A DNA stretch of 16,333 nucleotides from Actinomycetes bacterium (GTDB lineage Bacteria; Actinomycetota; Acidimicrobiia; Acidimicrobiales; UBA8190), in assembly GCA_021798135.1 (NCBI GenBank), contig JAJZYI010000032.1, forward strand, positions 1 to 16,333, given 5' to 3'. The notes below the pieces were generated by a model that saw nothing but the letters and a program-made list of their open reading frames with translations, had not been told where the DNA came from and did no database searches. The position numbers were made by a program, and so were the translations under genes. Shown here piece after piece: positions 1 through 6,342 of the stretch (its first letter is position 1; every line of letters starts with the position of its first letter).

Positions 1-102
1 CGCAGCACCTCTGGCGCGCCCGCCGGCCGCAGCGCCCCTGCTCCCGCCAGCCGCGCGCCGCGCCGCCGCTGCGCCGCGTGCGCCGTCGGGCGACCCGGTC
101 AC
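1..102 (-). CDS. possible next gene of the ArsA operon, N-terminal fragment cut by window edge
   Basis: A GTG at 102-100 overlaps the stop of the ArsA-like gene in a GTGA arrangement and opens a leftward reading frame with no stop through to base 1. The 34 residues visible are rich in Ala, Gly and Arg, with no recognisable motif. In mycobacteria, genes of this ATPase family occur as adjacent pairs (Rv3679/Rv3680), so a second ArsA/Get3-like ATPase beginning here is an attractive guess. In DNA this GC-rich an open stretch of this size is weak evidence on its own; the overlap geometry, seen at four other junctions in this window, is the main support. Confidence 0.3.
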   Translation of the reverse strand, partial: MTGSPDGARGAAAARRAAGGSRGAAAGGRARGAA

Positions 103-1046
103 GTCCCCAGCTCCTCGCCGACGTGCTCCGCCACCTGGCGCACCGTGCGGAGGCCCTGGGTGCGGGTGAAGAGCTCGGGGATGAAGATCATCGGGACGGC
201 GGGATCGATCCCCGCGCGCAGGCGCTCCAGGTGCCCGGCGCGCGTCCGGCGCATCGTCACGGCCAGCCGCGCGGCGTCGAACACGGCGGACGGGTCGCCG
301 CCGGCGACACGCGACAGCGCGCTGCGGGCGGCCGGCTTGGCCAGCCGGTCGAAGACGGCCTCCTCGCTGCTGCCGAACAGCTCCGGCAGCACCCGGTTCA
401 CCACGACGGCGCAGAGGTCGACCGTGGTGTGCTCCAGCAGGCGGGTGGCGAGGTCCATCGTCTCGTTGACGGGCATCTCCTCCGCCGTGGTGACGACGGC
501 CAGCCCGGTGACCGCCGGGTCCGACAGCATGTCGAGCATCCAGTTGGTCTGGGACCGGACCAGGCCGACGCGCACGAGCTCGTTGATGGCCTGCGGGGCC
601 GAGAGCTGCCCCACCACGTGGCCGGTGGCGGCCGCGTCCACCACGACCATGTCGTAGTGGCGCTCGCGGACCTCGTAGCAGAGCTTGCCCACGGTGAGGA
701 TCTCGCGGACGCCGGGGGCGGCGGTGGCCACGAAGTCGAACGCCTTCGCCAGGGGACCGATCCGGCCGACCATGGGGACCTTCAGCTGGAGCTTGAGGTA
801 CTCCCTGAGCGAGGCCTCGGTGTCCATCGACATGGCCCAGAGGTTCGGGAGCACGGCCACCGGGTCGAAGCCGGTCGGCTCCGCCTCGAGCTGGGCGGCG
901 ACGTCGCCCTTGGCATCGACCTCGCACAGCAGCGTGCGGCGGCCGTGCTCGGCCGCGTACAGCGCGATGGCCGTGGCGAGCGTGGTCTTCCCCACCCCGC
1001 CCTTGCCCGTGACGAACAGCAGGCTGCGGTCGAGCAGGTCGCTCAC
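99..1046 (-). CDS. ArsA/Get3-family ATPase (mycobacterial Rv3679/BagA-like)
   Basis: This is a soluble P-loop ATPase of the ArsA/Get3 class, 315 residues from the chosen GTG. Close to the N-terminus is the deviant Walker A GKGGVGKTT, preceded by LLFVTG. The switch-like motif, normally DTAPTGH in ArsA/Get3, reads DAAATGH here, and the later VTTAEEMPVNET segment matches the conserved VTxPEEMPVxET region. No transmembrane segment is present. Resemblance through the EYL and APGxREIL regions is to the actinobacterial Rv3679 (BagA) type rather than to arsenite-pump ArsA, and no arsenic genes are nearby. It follows the DUF3107 gene after 109 bases and appears to overlap another gene downstream. An alternative GTG at 1088 would add 14 residues, but a GGAG lies directly against it with no spacing; the 1046 start puts the P-loop at the usual place. 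The cellular substrate is not known from the sequence. Confidence 0.85.
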   Translation of the reverse strand: MSDLLDRSLLFVTGKGGVGKTTLATAIALYAAEHGRRTLLCEVDAKGDVAAQLEAEPTGFDPVAVLPNLWAMSMDTEASLREYLKLQLKVPMVGRIGPLAKAFDFVATAAPGVREILTVGKLCYEVRERHYDMVVVDAAATGHVVGQLSAPQAINELVRVGLVRSQTNWMLDMLSDPAVTGLAVVTTAEEMPVNETMDLATRLLEHTTVDLCAVVVNRVLPELFGSSEEAVFDRLAKPAARSALSRVAGGDPSAVFDAARLAVTMRRTRAGHLERLRAGIDPAVPMIFIPELFTRTQGLRTVRQVAEHVGEELGT

Positions 1047-1061
1047 GGCGTCGCGGCGGCC

Positions 1062-1077
1062 CCCGCCCGCAGGCGGG
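1062..1077 (-). other. hairpin with UNCG-type tetraloop just upstream of the ArsA-like gene
   Basis: Read leftward, CCCGCC, TGCG, GGCGGG forms a perfect 6-bp stem closed by a UGCG loop, a member of the very stable UNCG tetraloop class. It ends 15 bases before the GTG start at 1046. The purine-rich right arm GGCGGG, continuing into GG, is the only Shine-Dalgarno-like stretch in front of that start, so folding could mask it. Such hairpins also arise by chance in DNA this GC-rich. Confidence 0.3.
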
Positions 1078-1155
1078 AGAGCGCCCACCTCCGGCGCGAC
1101 GGGGCGCGTCGGCGGTCACCCGAGCCGGCGACGGGCGCCGACGGACCGCCCGGGG

Positions 1156-1392
1156 TCACGGGGCGCCGAAGCCCACCCGGCGCTCGGTGGCCGGGGCGCC
1201 GACCTCGACGTAGGCGACCTTGGCCGTGGGGACCCCGACCCGGCGCCCGCGGCGGTCGGTCAGCCACAGCACCGAGTCGGTGCCGGCCAGCGTCTTCTCG
1301 ATGTCGGCGACGAGCGCGTCGCGGTCGACGTCGTCGCCCAGCTCGACCTCGAGCTCCTTGACGCTCTGGGAGATCCCGATGCGCACGTCCAC
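1156..1392 (-). CDS. DUF3107 family protein (mycobacterial TB9.4-like)
   Basis: A 78-residue protein with the full-length DUF3107 pattern: an N-terminal VRIGISQSVKELEVEL strand-helix segment, a central VLWLTDRRGRRVGVP, and the conserved tail KVAYVEVG followed by RRVGFG. This small actinobacterial family is of unknown function and includes mycobacterial TB9.4 (Rv3208A). The GTG start at 1392 is set by an excellent AGGAAGGAG ribosome binding site 8 bases upstream and by the usual family length; the longer frames running through it are not supported. It has its own upstream region, divergent from the dGTPase-like gene, and is the first gene of a leftward unit with the ArsA-like ATPase. A functional link with that ATPase is inference from position only. 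Confidence 0.88.
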   Translation of the reverse strand: MDVRIGISQSVKELEVELGDDVDRDALVADIEKTLAGTDSVLWLTDRRGRRVGVPTAKVAYVEVGAPATERRVGFGAP

Positions 1393-1614
1393 GTGGGTCG
1401 CTCCTTCCTGGGCACGGCGCCCGCCTGCTCGAGACCGCCGGCGTCGGTCCGCACCGAGCCGGTCCGGGCGGACCGGCCCCCCCGACGATACAACGATGCG
1501 CCACACTGGGAGCCAACCGGGCGCAGCCATCGCAGCCCGGGAGCGAGAGCCGGACGACACCACCAGCGGACGACACCACCAGCGGACGACACCACCAGCA
1601 GAGCAGAGCGCACC
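1393..1614. promoter_or_regulatory. divergent intergenic region between the DUF3107 gene and the dGTPase-like gene
   Basis: This 222-base spacer must hold promoters for both directions. The only locally AT-richer patch is around 1486-1508 (cgatacaacgatg on the plus strand). It offers a weak rightward TACAAC and a weak leftward TATCGT as -10-like hexamers, but neither has a convincing -35 partner at 16-18 bases. The left end carries the strong ribosome binding site of the DUF3107 gene; the right end carries the 16-bp tandem repeats listed separately. Confidence 0.35.
1552..1599. repeat. perfect triple tandem repeat, 16-bp unit
   Basis: Three identical copies of GGACGACACCACCAGC lie head to tail at 1552-1567, 1568-1583 and 1584-1599, ending 15 bases before the chosen ATG of the dGTPase-like gene. 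The period is not a multiple of three, so the copies would be read in three different frames if translated, which argues that the array is noncoding. Perfect identity suggests recent duplication or slippage. It occupies the position of the 5' untranslated region and could affect initiation or bind a protein; nothing more can be read from it. Confidence 0.9.
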
Positions 1615-2859
1615 ATGGTCGAACCCACCACAGCCCCCCAGGGCCCCGCCCTCGTCGACGTCGCTTGCGGCGGGGCCAGCACGACGGTGCCGCGGCGACA
1701 GGCCTGGGCGGCGACCATGGCCGGGACGCCCGGCGACCGCGGCCTGGTGCTGGCGCACGCCGGTTCCGCCCCGCGAGCCGTCGGGCTGCCGGGGGTGGCG
1801 ACCCGACCGGTGCCGCGCGAAGAGCGCGAGGCCGCCGAGGCGGCCAGCCTGGCGCCCGGCGCCACCCTCGCCGCCGGGGCCGGCGACCGCGCCCGTCCCG
1901 AGGAGCCCGACCCCTGGCGGACCTGCTTCGAGCGCGACCGCGACCGCGTCCTCCACGCGACCGCCTTCCGGCGGCTCGCCGGCAAGACGCAGGTGTTCGT
2001 GCACCCGGCGGACCACCAGCGCACCCGGCTCACGCACGCGCTCGAGGTCGCCCAGGTGGCGACGGCCGTGGCTCGCGCCACCGGCCTGAACGCCACCCTG
2101 GTGGAGGCCATGGCCCTCGGGCACGACTGCGGCCACGGTCCCGGCGGGCACGCCAGCGAGGACGCCTTCGAGATCTTCCTGCCCGGCTTCCACCACGCCC
2201 GGTGGGGCGCCGACGTGGTGCTCGACCGCCTGAACCTGTGCGCGCAGACGCTCGACGGCATCCGGAACCACAGCTGGTCGCTGCCTGCGCCCGCCACGCC
2301 CGAGGGCGAGGTCCTCAGCTGGGCGGACCGCATCGCCTACTGCACCCACGACCTCGAGGACGCCGTGCGCGCCGGCATCGTCGACGACGCCGACCTGCCC
2401 GCGTCGGTCGTCGAGGTCGCCGGCCGGAACCGGTCAGAGCAGCTCCGGGCCTTCATCACCGCCCTCGTGTCCGGCATCACCGCCCACGGGATCGTGGGCA
2501 TGGACGGCGACACGGCCGGCGCCCTGGCGGCCCTCCGCTCGTTCAACTACGAGCGGATCTACATGCGCCCGGAGTCCGTCGCCCAGGCCGACGCCGTGAT
2601 CGCCGTGCTGCGAGCGCTCGTGGAGCTGTACACCGACCATCCCGAGGACGTGCCCGATCCCCGCGCCGCGGACGCCGAGCCGGGCACGGACCCGGCACTG
2701 CGGCGCGCCGTGACCTACGTTGCCGGTATGACCGACCGCTTCGCCTTCGACCTGGCCGTCGAACGCCTGGGCTGGGCACCCGAGCGCCTGCCCCGCGCCG
2801 TCGACGCCGCCGGCAGCGGCCACCCGCCCACCGGCTCCACCGGCTCCGGCACGCCGTGA
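1615..2859 (+). CDS. dgt: dGTPase-like deoxynucleoside triphosphate triphosphohydrolase (HD domain)
   Basis: A 414-residue protein with the HD-superfamily metal site of the dGTPase family, which cleaves dNTPs to deoxynucleoside and tripolyphosphate. The metal ligands read as H141 (TRLTHALEVAQ), H170-D171 (LGHDCGHGPGGHASE) and D238 (SWADRIAYCTHD). Family hallmarks before them are RPEEPDPWRTCFERDRDRVLHATAFRRLAGKTQVF (about 94-128). The conserved part begins near residue 66 (PVPREERE); residues 1-65 have no match I recognise, so the start is uncertain. ATG at 1615 was chosen as the first ATG after the tandem repeats; it has only a weak AGAG-like site. ATG 1717 and GTG 1795 are alternatives, the latter closest to family length. 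The C-terminus (about 396-414) is a Pro/Gly/Ser/Thr-rich tail. It is coupled to the membrane protein downstream. Substrate preference cannot be told from sequence. Confidence 0.85.
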   Translation: MVEPTTAPQGPALVDVACGGASTTVPRRQAWAATMAGTPGDRGLVLAHAGSAPRAVGLPGVATRPVPREEREAAEAASLAPGATLAAGAGDRARPEEPDPWRTCFERDRDRVLHATAFRRLAGKTQVFVHPADHQRTRLTHALEVAQVATAVARATGLNATLVEAMALGHDCGHGPGGHASEDAFEIFLPGFHHARWGADVVLDRLNLCAQTLDGIRNHSWSLPAPATPEGEVLSWADRIAYCTHDLEDAVRAGIVDDADLPASVVEVAGRNRSEQLRAFITALVSGITAHGIVGMDGDTAGALAALRSFNYERIYMRPESVAQADAVIAVLRALVELYTDHPEDVPDPRAADAEPGTDPALRRAVTYVAGMTDRFAFDLAVERLGWAPERLPRAVDAAGSGHPPTGSTGSGTP

Positions 2860-3470
2860 GCGGGCGCCTGTGGGTGCTGGTCGGGATCCTCGTCGGGGTC
2901 GCCATCGGCCTCGCCCGGTTCCCCTACCTCGCCGGGGCCGCGACGTCGCTCGCCGACACGGCGCAGCACGTGGTCGGGACCGTCGGCCAGACCCTCGTGC
3001 ACGGTGCCGCCGACGCCGGTGCACCACGGCGAGTCGTGCTCGGGTTCACTGCGCTCGTCGCCGTGCTGGTTCCCGGGACGACCGCCCTGCTGCTCGTCGC
3101 GGCCGCGCGCGGCACCGCCACGGCGCGACGCGTGATCGGGGTCCTGCTCGCCGCGCTCGGGATCGGCGCCTTCTTCTACCTGCCCGCCGGCCCCGCCCTC
3201 GGCGTGGTGCTCCTCGCCGTGGCAGCCGGTGCCGCCGCCGTTGCCGCCACCGGGCCGCTCGTGGTCGCCCCGCTCGCCGCCCTCGCCGCGCTCATCGCCA
3301 CCGGCTCCCTGCCCAAGCTCGTCCACGGCACGGTGCCTCCCGGCGACCCCGTCGGCACCATGCACGTCGCCCTGTTCGCCGCACCGGGTGACCCCCTGTG
3401 GCTGCAGGTCGTGCTCCTCGTGATCGCGGCCGTCCCGTTCGCCGTGGCCGCACGGCTGGCCCTCCGCTGA
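2856..3470 (+). CDS. unrecognised polytopic membrane protein coupled to the dGTPase-like gene
   Basis: A 204-residue very hydrophobic protein starting at a GTG that overlaps the dgt stop as GTGA, so translation is probably coupled. Hydrophobic stretches lie at about 5-21, 58-84, 91-109, 112-132, 133-149 and 183-201, suggesting five or six membrane helices. A more polar segment at 25-57 (ADTAQHVVGTVGQTLVHGAADAG) separates the first two, and a second polar loop at 151-182 precedes the last helix. It ends in basic residues. I recognise no transporter, enzyme or signalling motif; hydrophilic catalytic residues are scarce. The reading frame upstream of 2856 is only a shadow of dgt. Its role is unknown; the tight coupling hints at joint production with the nucleotidase. 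Confidence 0.75.
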   Translation: MSGRLWVLVGILVGVAIGLARFPYLAGAATSLADTAQHVVGTVGQTLVHGAADAGAPRRVVLGFTALVAVLVPGTTALLLVAAARGTATARRVIGVLLAALGIGAFFYLPAGPALGVVLLAVAAGAAAVAATGPLVVAPLAALAALIATGSLPKLVHGTVPPGDPVGTMHVALFAAPGDPLWLQVVLLVIAAVPFAVAARLALR

Positions 3471-3476
3471 CGGCCG

Positions 3477-3506
3477 CGGCGCCGGCACCGCTCAGCGCCG
3501 GCGCCG
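3477..3506. terminator. hairpin between convergent genes, candidate bidirectional terminator
   Basis: CGGCGCCGGC at 3477-3486 and its exact reverse complement GCCGGCGCCG at 3497-3506 form a 10-bp GC-only stem with a 10-base loop. It begins 6 bases after the membrane-protein stop and overlaps the last codons and stop of the convergent small gene. No T-rich tract follows on either strand, so it is not a classical intrinsic terminator; GC-rich actinobacteria often use such tailless hairpins. Function is inferred from position. Confidence 0.45.
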
Positions 3507-3695
3507 GGAACCCGCCACCGCGCCCATCGCCGGAGCGACGACCAGCCACAGGCCGATCGTCAGCACCATGGACGTCAGGTAGCCGAAGGGACGGATGCCG
3601 ACGTCGGCACCCACGATCCCGGCGAACACCATGAGCAGCCACGCGCTCACGAAGAACACGGGGCCGGCCGCCAGCACTCCGAAGAAGTCCCGCAT
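3492..3695 (-). CDS. small two-helix membrane protein, function unknown
   Basis: A 67-residue protein with two predicted membrane helices, about 9-29 (AAGPVFFVSAWLLMVFAGIVG) and 37-62, joined by a short loop (ADVGIRPFG), and a basic C-terminus SRRRR likely facing the cytoplasm. The start ATG at 3695 is well supported by an AAGGAGG ribosome binding site about 8 bases upstream, the best in this part of the window; the longer frame reading through it lacks such support. It lies 127 bases downstream of the ABC permease on the same strand and could be co-transcribed or have its own promoter. I do not recognise the family, and no function is proposed. Confidence 0.7.
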   Translation of the reverse strand: MRDFFGVLAAGPVFFVSAWLLMVFAGIVGADVGIRPFGYLTSMVLTIGLWLVVAPAMGAVAGSRRRR

Positions 3696-3804
3696 CGGAA
3701 CCCTCCTTCCGCGCCGCCCACGTGGTCCGGCCAGCAGCGGGAGCGGCCGCCGGACCGCCGTCGGGCTCCCCCCCCACAGTGCGCCGCGCCGGCAGCCAGG
3801 CGCA

Positions 3805-3818
3805 GGGCCGAACGGCCC
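3805..3818 (-). terminator. short palindromic hairpin just after the ABC permease stop
   Basis: Read leftward, GGGCCG-TT-CGGCCC is a perfect inverted repeat 4 bases beyond the permease stop codon; with a realistic loop it is a 5-bp GC stem with a GTTC loop. No T tract follows. It could end or attenuate the ABC transcript before the small membrane gene. The remaining spacer (3696-3804) shows nothing but a run of eight C near 3766-3773 and the small gene's ribosome binding site. Confidence 0.3.
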
Positions 3819-3822
3819 GGCG

Positions 3823-5187
3823 TCAGCGGGCCGCCGCCCCCAGCACCGAGCGGAGCCGGACCCGCTGCCCCGTCCGCAGGATCGCCCGCGTGTAGACGCG
3901 GGTGGCCACCCTGGCCACACCCGCCGTCGCCGCCACCGTGAGCAGCGCCGCCAGGACCACCTCCCACCAGCTCGCCACGCCGAGCGCCACCAGGACGGGC
4001 ATGCAGAACGGTGCCGTCGGCGGCAGGTACGCCAGCACGCGGACGAACGTCGACGCGTCGCCGCTGGCGATCGCCGTGAGACCCACCAGGTAGCCGACCA
4101 GGATCGGCAGCTGAAGGGGGAACGCCAGCGACTGCACGTGCTCCTGGCGCTGGGCGAGCGAGCCGGCCGCGGCGAACACCCAGCAGTACAGGAAGTAGGC
4201 GAGCACGACCCACACCAGGGCGACCGCCACGCTGGCCACCGCCGCGCCCTGCAGCAGCGGGCTGCCCACCCCCTCCGCCAGCACCAGCGCGAAGCCGACC
4301 AGCAGTGCCGCCTGGCCGAAGCCGACGAGCCCGATGCCCAGCACCTTGCCGGAGAGGAGCTGGCCCGGACGCATGGTGGCGAGCAGGACCTCGACGACCC
4401 GGTTCGCCTTCTCCTCGACCACCCCCATGAGCACCCACGTGCCGTACTGGCTGAGCAGGACGAACGTCAGGATGACGCCGTAGAGGCCGACCGTCCGCGC
4501 CGTCGACTTCGCCGCGCTCGGCTCGAGGGCCTGGACCGGCAGCGGGACGGGATGGGCAAGGCGCGCGGCCGCCGCCGGCGACAGGCCCGCCTGCTCCAGG
4601 CCCTGCTGCAGCGCCACCACCCGGGCGACCTCGGCCGTGAGCAGGGCGGCCCCAGACGTGTCCCCGACGGCGAACGGCTTGCGGACCAGGATGCGGGTGC
4701 CGTCGACCACCGCGAGCGTCAGGTCACCGCTCCGCACGGCCGACGCCGCCGCGGCCGCCGTGGGCTCGCGCACCACCGTCACCGTCGTGCCGGCGCCCGG
4801 GCCGAGCGCCACGATCGACGCCTCGACCGGCGCCGACAGGCTGCCCACGATGCCGACGCGGTCCATCCCTCGGTGACCCCGGTTGAGCACCGGCACCACG
4901 ATGGCCGCGGCGACGACCAGCAGCACGACCGCCGTCCCGATGACGAACACCCGGCTCCGCGTCCGCTCCCTCACCTCGCGGGCGGCGACCAGGCCGACCG
5001 TGCCCCCGGCCCGGCGGGGACCGCGGCGCCCGCGCCGGCTCCACGGGCCGGTCCAGCCTGCGGCGCCACCACCCGCCGCCGGCGACGGCCGGTCAGCCGC
5101 GCGTCCCGCCGCCCGGCGGCGCCGCAGGACGCGCACCGCCACGGCCAGGACCACCGCCGCGCCCGCCACCGCGGGGCCCGCGTTCAC
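3823..5187 (-). CDS. ABC-2 type permease, NatB-like exporter subunit
   Basis: A 454-residue integral membrane protein of the NatB/ABC-2 permease family, partner of the upstream ATPase. The family core starts at GLVAAREVRERTRSR (about 65-79), then helix 1 (about 81-101) and a large extracytoplasmic region to about residue 232. The remaining helices lie at about 233-254, 284-304, 318-341, 352-373, 386-404 and 408-425. The coupling-type motif EEKANRVVEVLLATMRPGQLLSGK sits at 258-281, very close to the NatB consensus. The GTG start overlaps the ATPase stop as GTGA. Unusually, an extra hydrophobic stretch (5-20) ending in RRRR and a 40-residue basic, Pro/Gly-rich linker precede the core. No alternative ATG or GTG is visible at the core itself. 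The exported substrate is unknown; NatAB relatives export sodium, drugs or other compounds. Confidence 0.88.
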   Translation of the reverse strand: MNAGPAVAGAAVVLAVAVRVLRRRRAAGRAADRPSPAAGGGAAGWTGPWSRRGRRGPRRAGGTVGLVAAREVRERTRSRVFVIGTAVVLLVVAAAIVVPVLNRGHRGMDRVGIVGSLSAPVEASIVALGPGAGTTVTVVREPTAAAAASAVRSGDLTLAVVDGTRILVRKPFAVGDTSGAALLTAEVARVVALQQGLEQAGLSPAAAARLAHPVPLPVQALEPSAAKSTARTVGLYGVILTFVLLSQYGTWVLMGVVEEKANRVVEVLLATMRPGQLLSGKVLGIGLVGFGQAALLVGFALVLAEGVGSPLLQGAAVASVAVALVWVVLAYFLYCWVFAAAGSLAQRQEHVQSLAFPLQLPILVGYLVGLTAIASGDASTFVRVLAYLPPTAPFCMPVLVALGVASWWEVVLAALLTVAATAGVARVATRVYTRAILRTGQRVRLRSVLGAAAR

Positions 5188-6233
5188 CGGCCCTGCCCGG
5201 CACCGGCGGCGGGCACCGCTCCGGCCCGGCCCGCGGCCGGCGAGGCACCGACGGCCTCCAGGAACACCTCGGACAGCCGCCGCCGCTCCACCGCGAACGT
5301 CTCGACCGGCCCGGCCGCCATCGCCGCCGCCAGGACCCGCTGCGGGTCGGCACCCGGGTCGAGGACGAGACGGACCGCGCCGCCGTCGACCCGCGACACC
5401 GAGGCGCCCGCCAGGCCGGCCGCCCAGGCGCCCGCCAGGTCGCCGTGGACCTTGACGACCAGGCGCCGCTGCCCGGCGCTCGTGAGCTCGTCGACCGACC
5501 CGGCGGCCACCAGGCGCCCGGCGTCGATGATCGCGGCTGAGGCACAGAGGTCCTCGACCAGGTCGAGCTGGTGGCTCGAGAACAGCACCGTGCGGCCGGC
5601 GGCGGCCTGGGCCGCCAGCACGGCCCCGACGGCGTCGATCCCGACCGGGTCGAGCCCCGACAGGGGCTCGTCGAGGACCAGCAGGTCGGGCTCGTGGAGC
5701 AGCGCCGCGGCGAGCTGCACCCGTTGCTGGTTGCCCAGCGACAGCGACTCCACCTTGCTCCGCGCCCGCTCCGACACGCCCAGCACGCCCAGCCAGCGAT
5801 CCGCCGCCGCCCGCGCCTCGGTGGCCAGCATCCCGTGCAGGCGGCCCAGGTACTCGAGCTGGTCCCGTACCACCATGCCGGGGTACAGCCCCCGCTCCTC
5901 GGGCATGTAGCCGAACCGGCGGCGGTCCGCCGGTCCCACGGGCGCGCCCCGCCACAGCACGTCGCCCCGGTCCAGGCGGACCAGGCCGAAGACGGCCCGC
6001 ATCGCCGTGGTCTTGCCGGCACCGTTCGGGCCGAGGAAGCCCACGACCTGGCCCGGGGGCACGGTCATCGACAGCCCGTCGAGGGCGACCACGTCGCCGA
6101 ACCGCCGCGCCAGGTCGTGCAGCTCGAGCGACGAACCACCCCCTGCCGGCAGGCCGTCGGCGGTTCGCGGCCCCACCGCCGGCGGGGACGGGACGGCGCC
6201 GGTGCGCTCACCTCCCGACCCGGTGTGCGGCAT
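5184..6233 (-). CDS. ABC transporter ATP-binding protein, NatA-like
   Basis: A 349-residue ATPase with every ABC motif intact: Walker A GPNGAGKTT (68-76), the Q-loop region replaced by the NatA-typical YMPEERGLYPGM (109-120), signature LSLGNQQRV (164-172), Walker B LLVLDEP (184-190) with the D-loop SGLDP, and switch histidine in SSHQLD (219-224). After the nucleotide-binding domain, residues about 257-325 form the DUF4162-type C-terminal extension common in export ATPases. ATG at 6233 was chosen because the longer frame to 6323 adds a Gly/Pro-rich stretch with no homology; even so, about 34 low-complexity residues precede the domain and the ribosome binding site is weak. It is the first gene of the exporter operon and overlaps the permease by 4 bases. 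The 109-base gap behind the AtuA gene shows no clear promoter. Confidence 0.9.
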   Translation of the reverse strand: MPHTGSGGERTGAVPSPPAVGPRTADGLPAGGGSSLELHDLARRFGDVVALDGLSMTVPPGQVVGFLGPNGAGKTTAMRAVFGLVRLDRGDVLWRGAPVGPADRRRFGYMPEERGLYPGMVVRDQLEYLGRLHGMLATEARAAADRWLGVLGVSERARSKVESLSLGNQQRVQLAAALLHEPDLLVLDEPLSGLDPVGIDAVGAVLAAQAAAGRTVLFSSHQLDLVEDLCASAAIIDAGRLVAAGSVDELTSAGQRRLVVKVHGDLAGAWAAGLAGASVSRVDGGAVRLVLDPGADPQRVLAAAMAAGPVETFAVERRRLSEVFLEAVGASPAAGRAGAVPAAGAGQGR

Positions 6234-6342
6234 GCCGCCAGTATTGCCCGCAGCCGGCGGCGTCGCTGCCAGCCGCCCGGGGCCGCCGAGGCCGGCGAGC
6301 GGCCCGCGGCCCGCGGCGATCACCAGGCCGCCGGGGTGGTCC

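Noticed and set aside
99..1046. Arsenite efflux ATPase (ArsA)
   Set aside because: No ArsB, ArsD or ArsR gene is nearby, the protein has a single ATPase half, and resemblance is to the actinobacterial Get3-like pair rather than to the pump ATPase.
1615..3470. dGTPase plus membrane protein as a dedicated antiphage island
   Set aside because: No other defence, toxin or mobile genes, and composition matches the rest of the window; kept only as a low-weight idea under the coupled membrane protein.
3595..5910. 771-residue rightward frame opposite the ABC transporter genes
   Set aside because: No recognisable domain, composition typical of antisense frames, and both leftward genes beneath it have complete family motifs.
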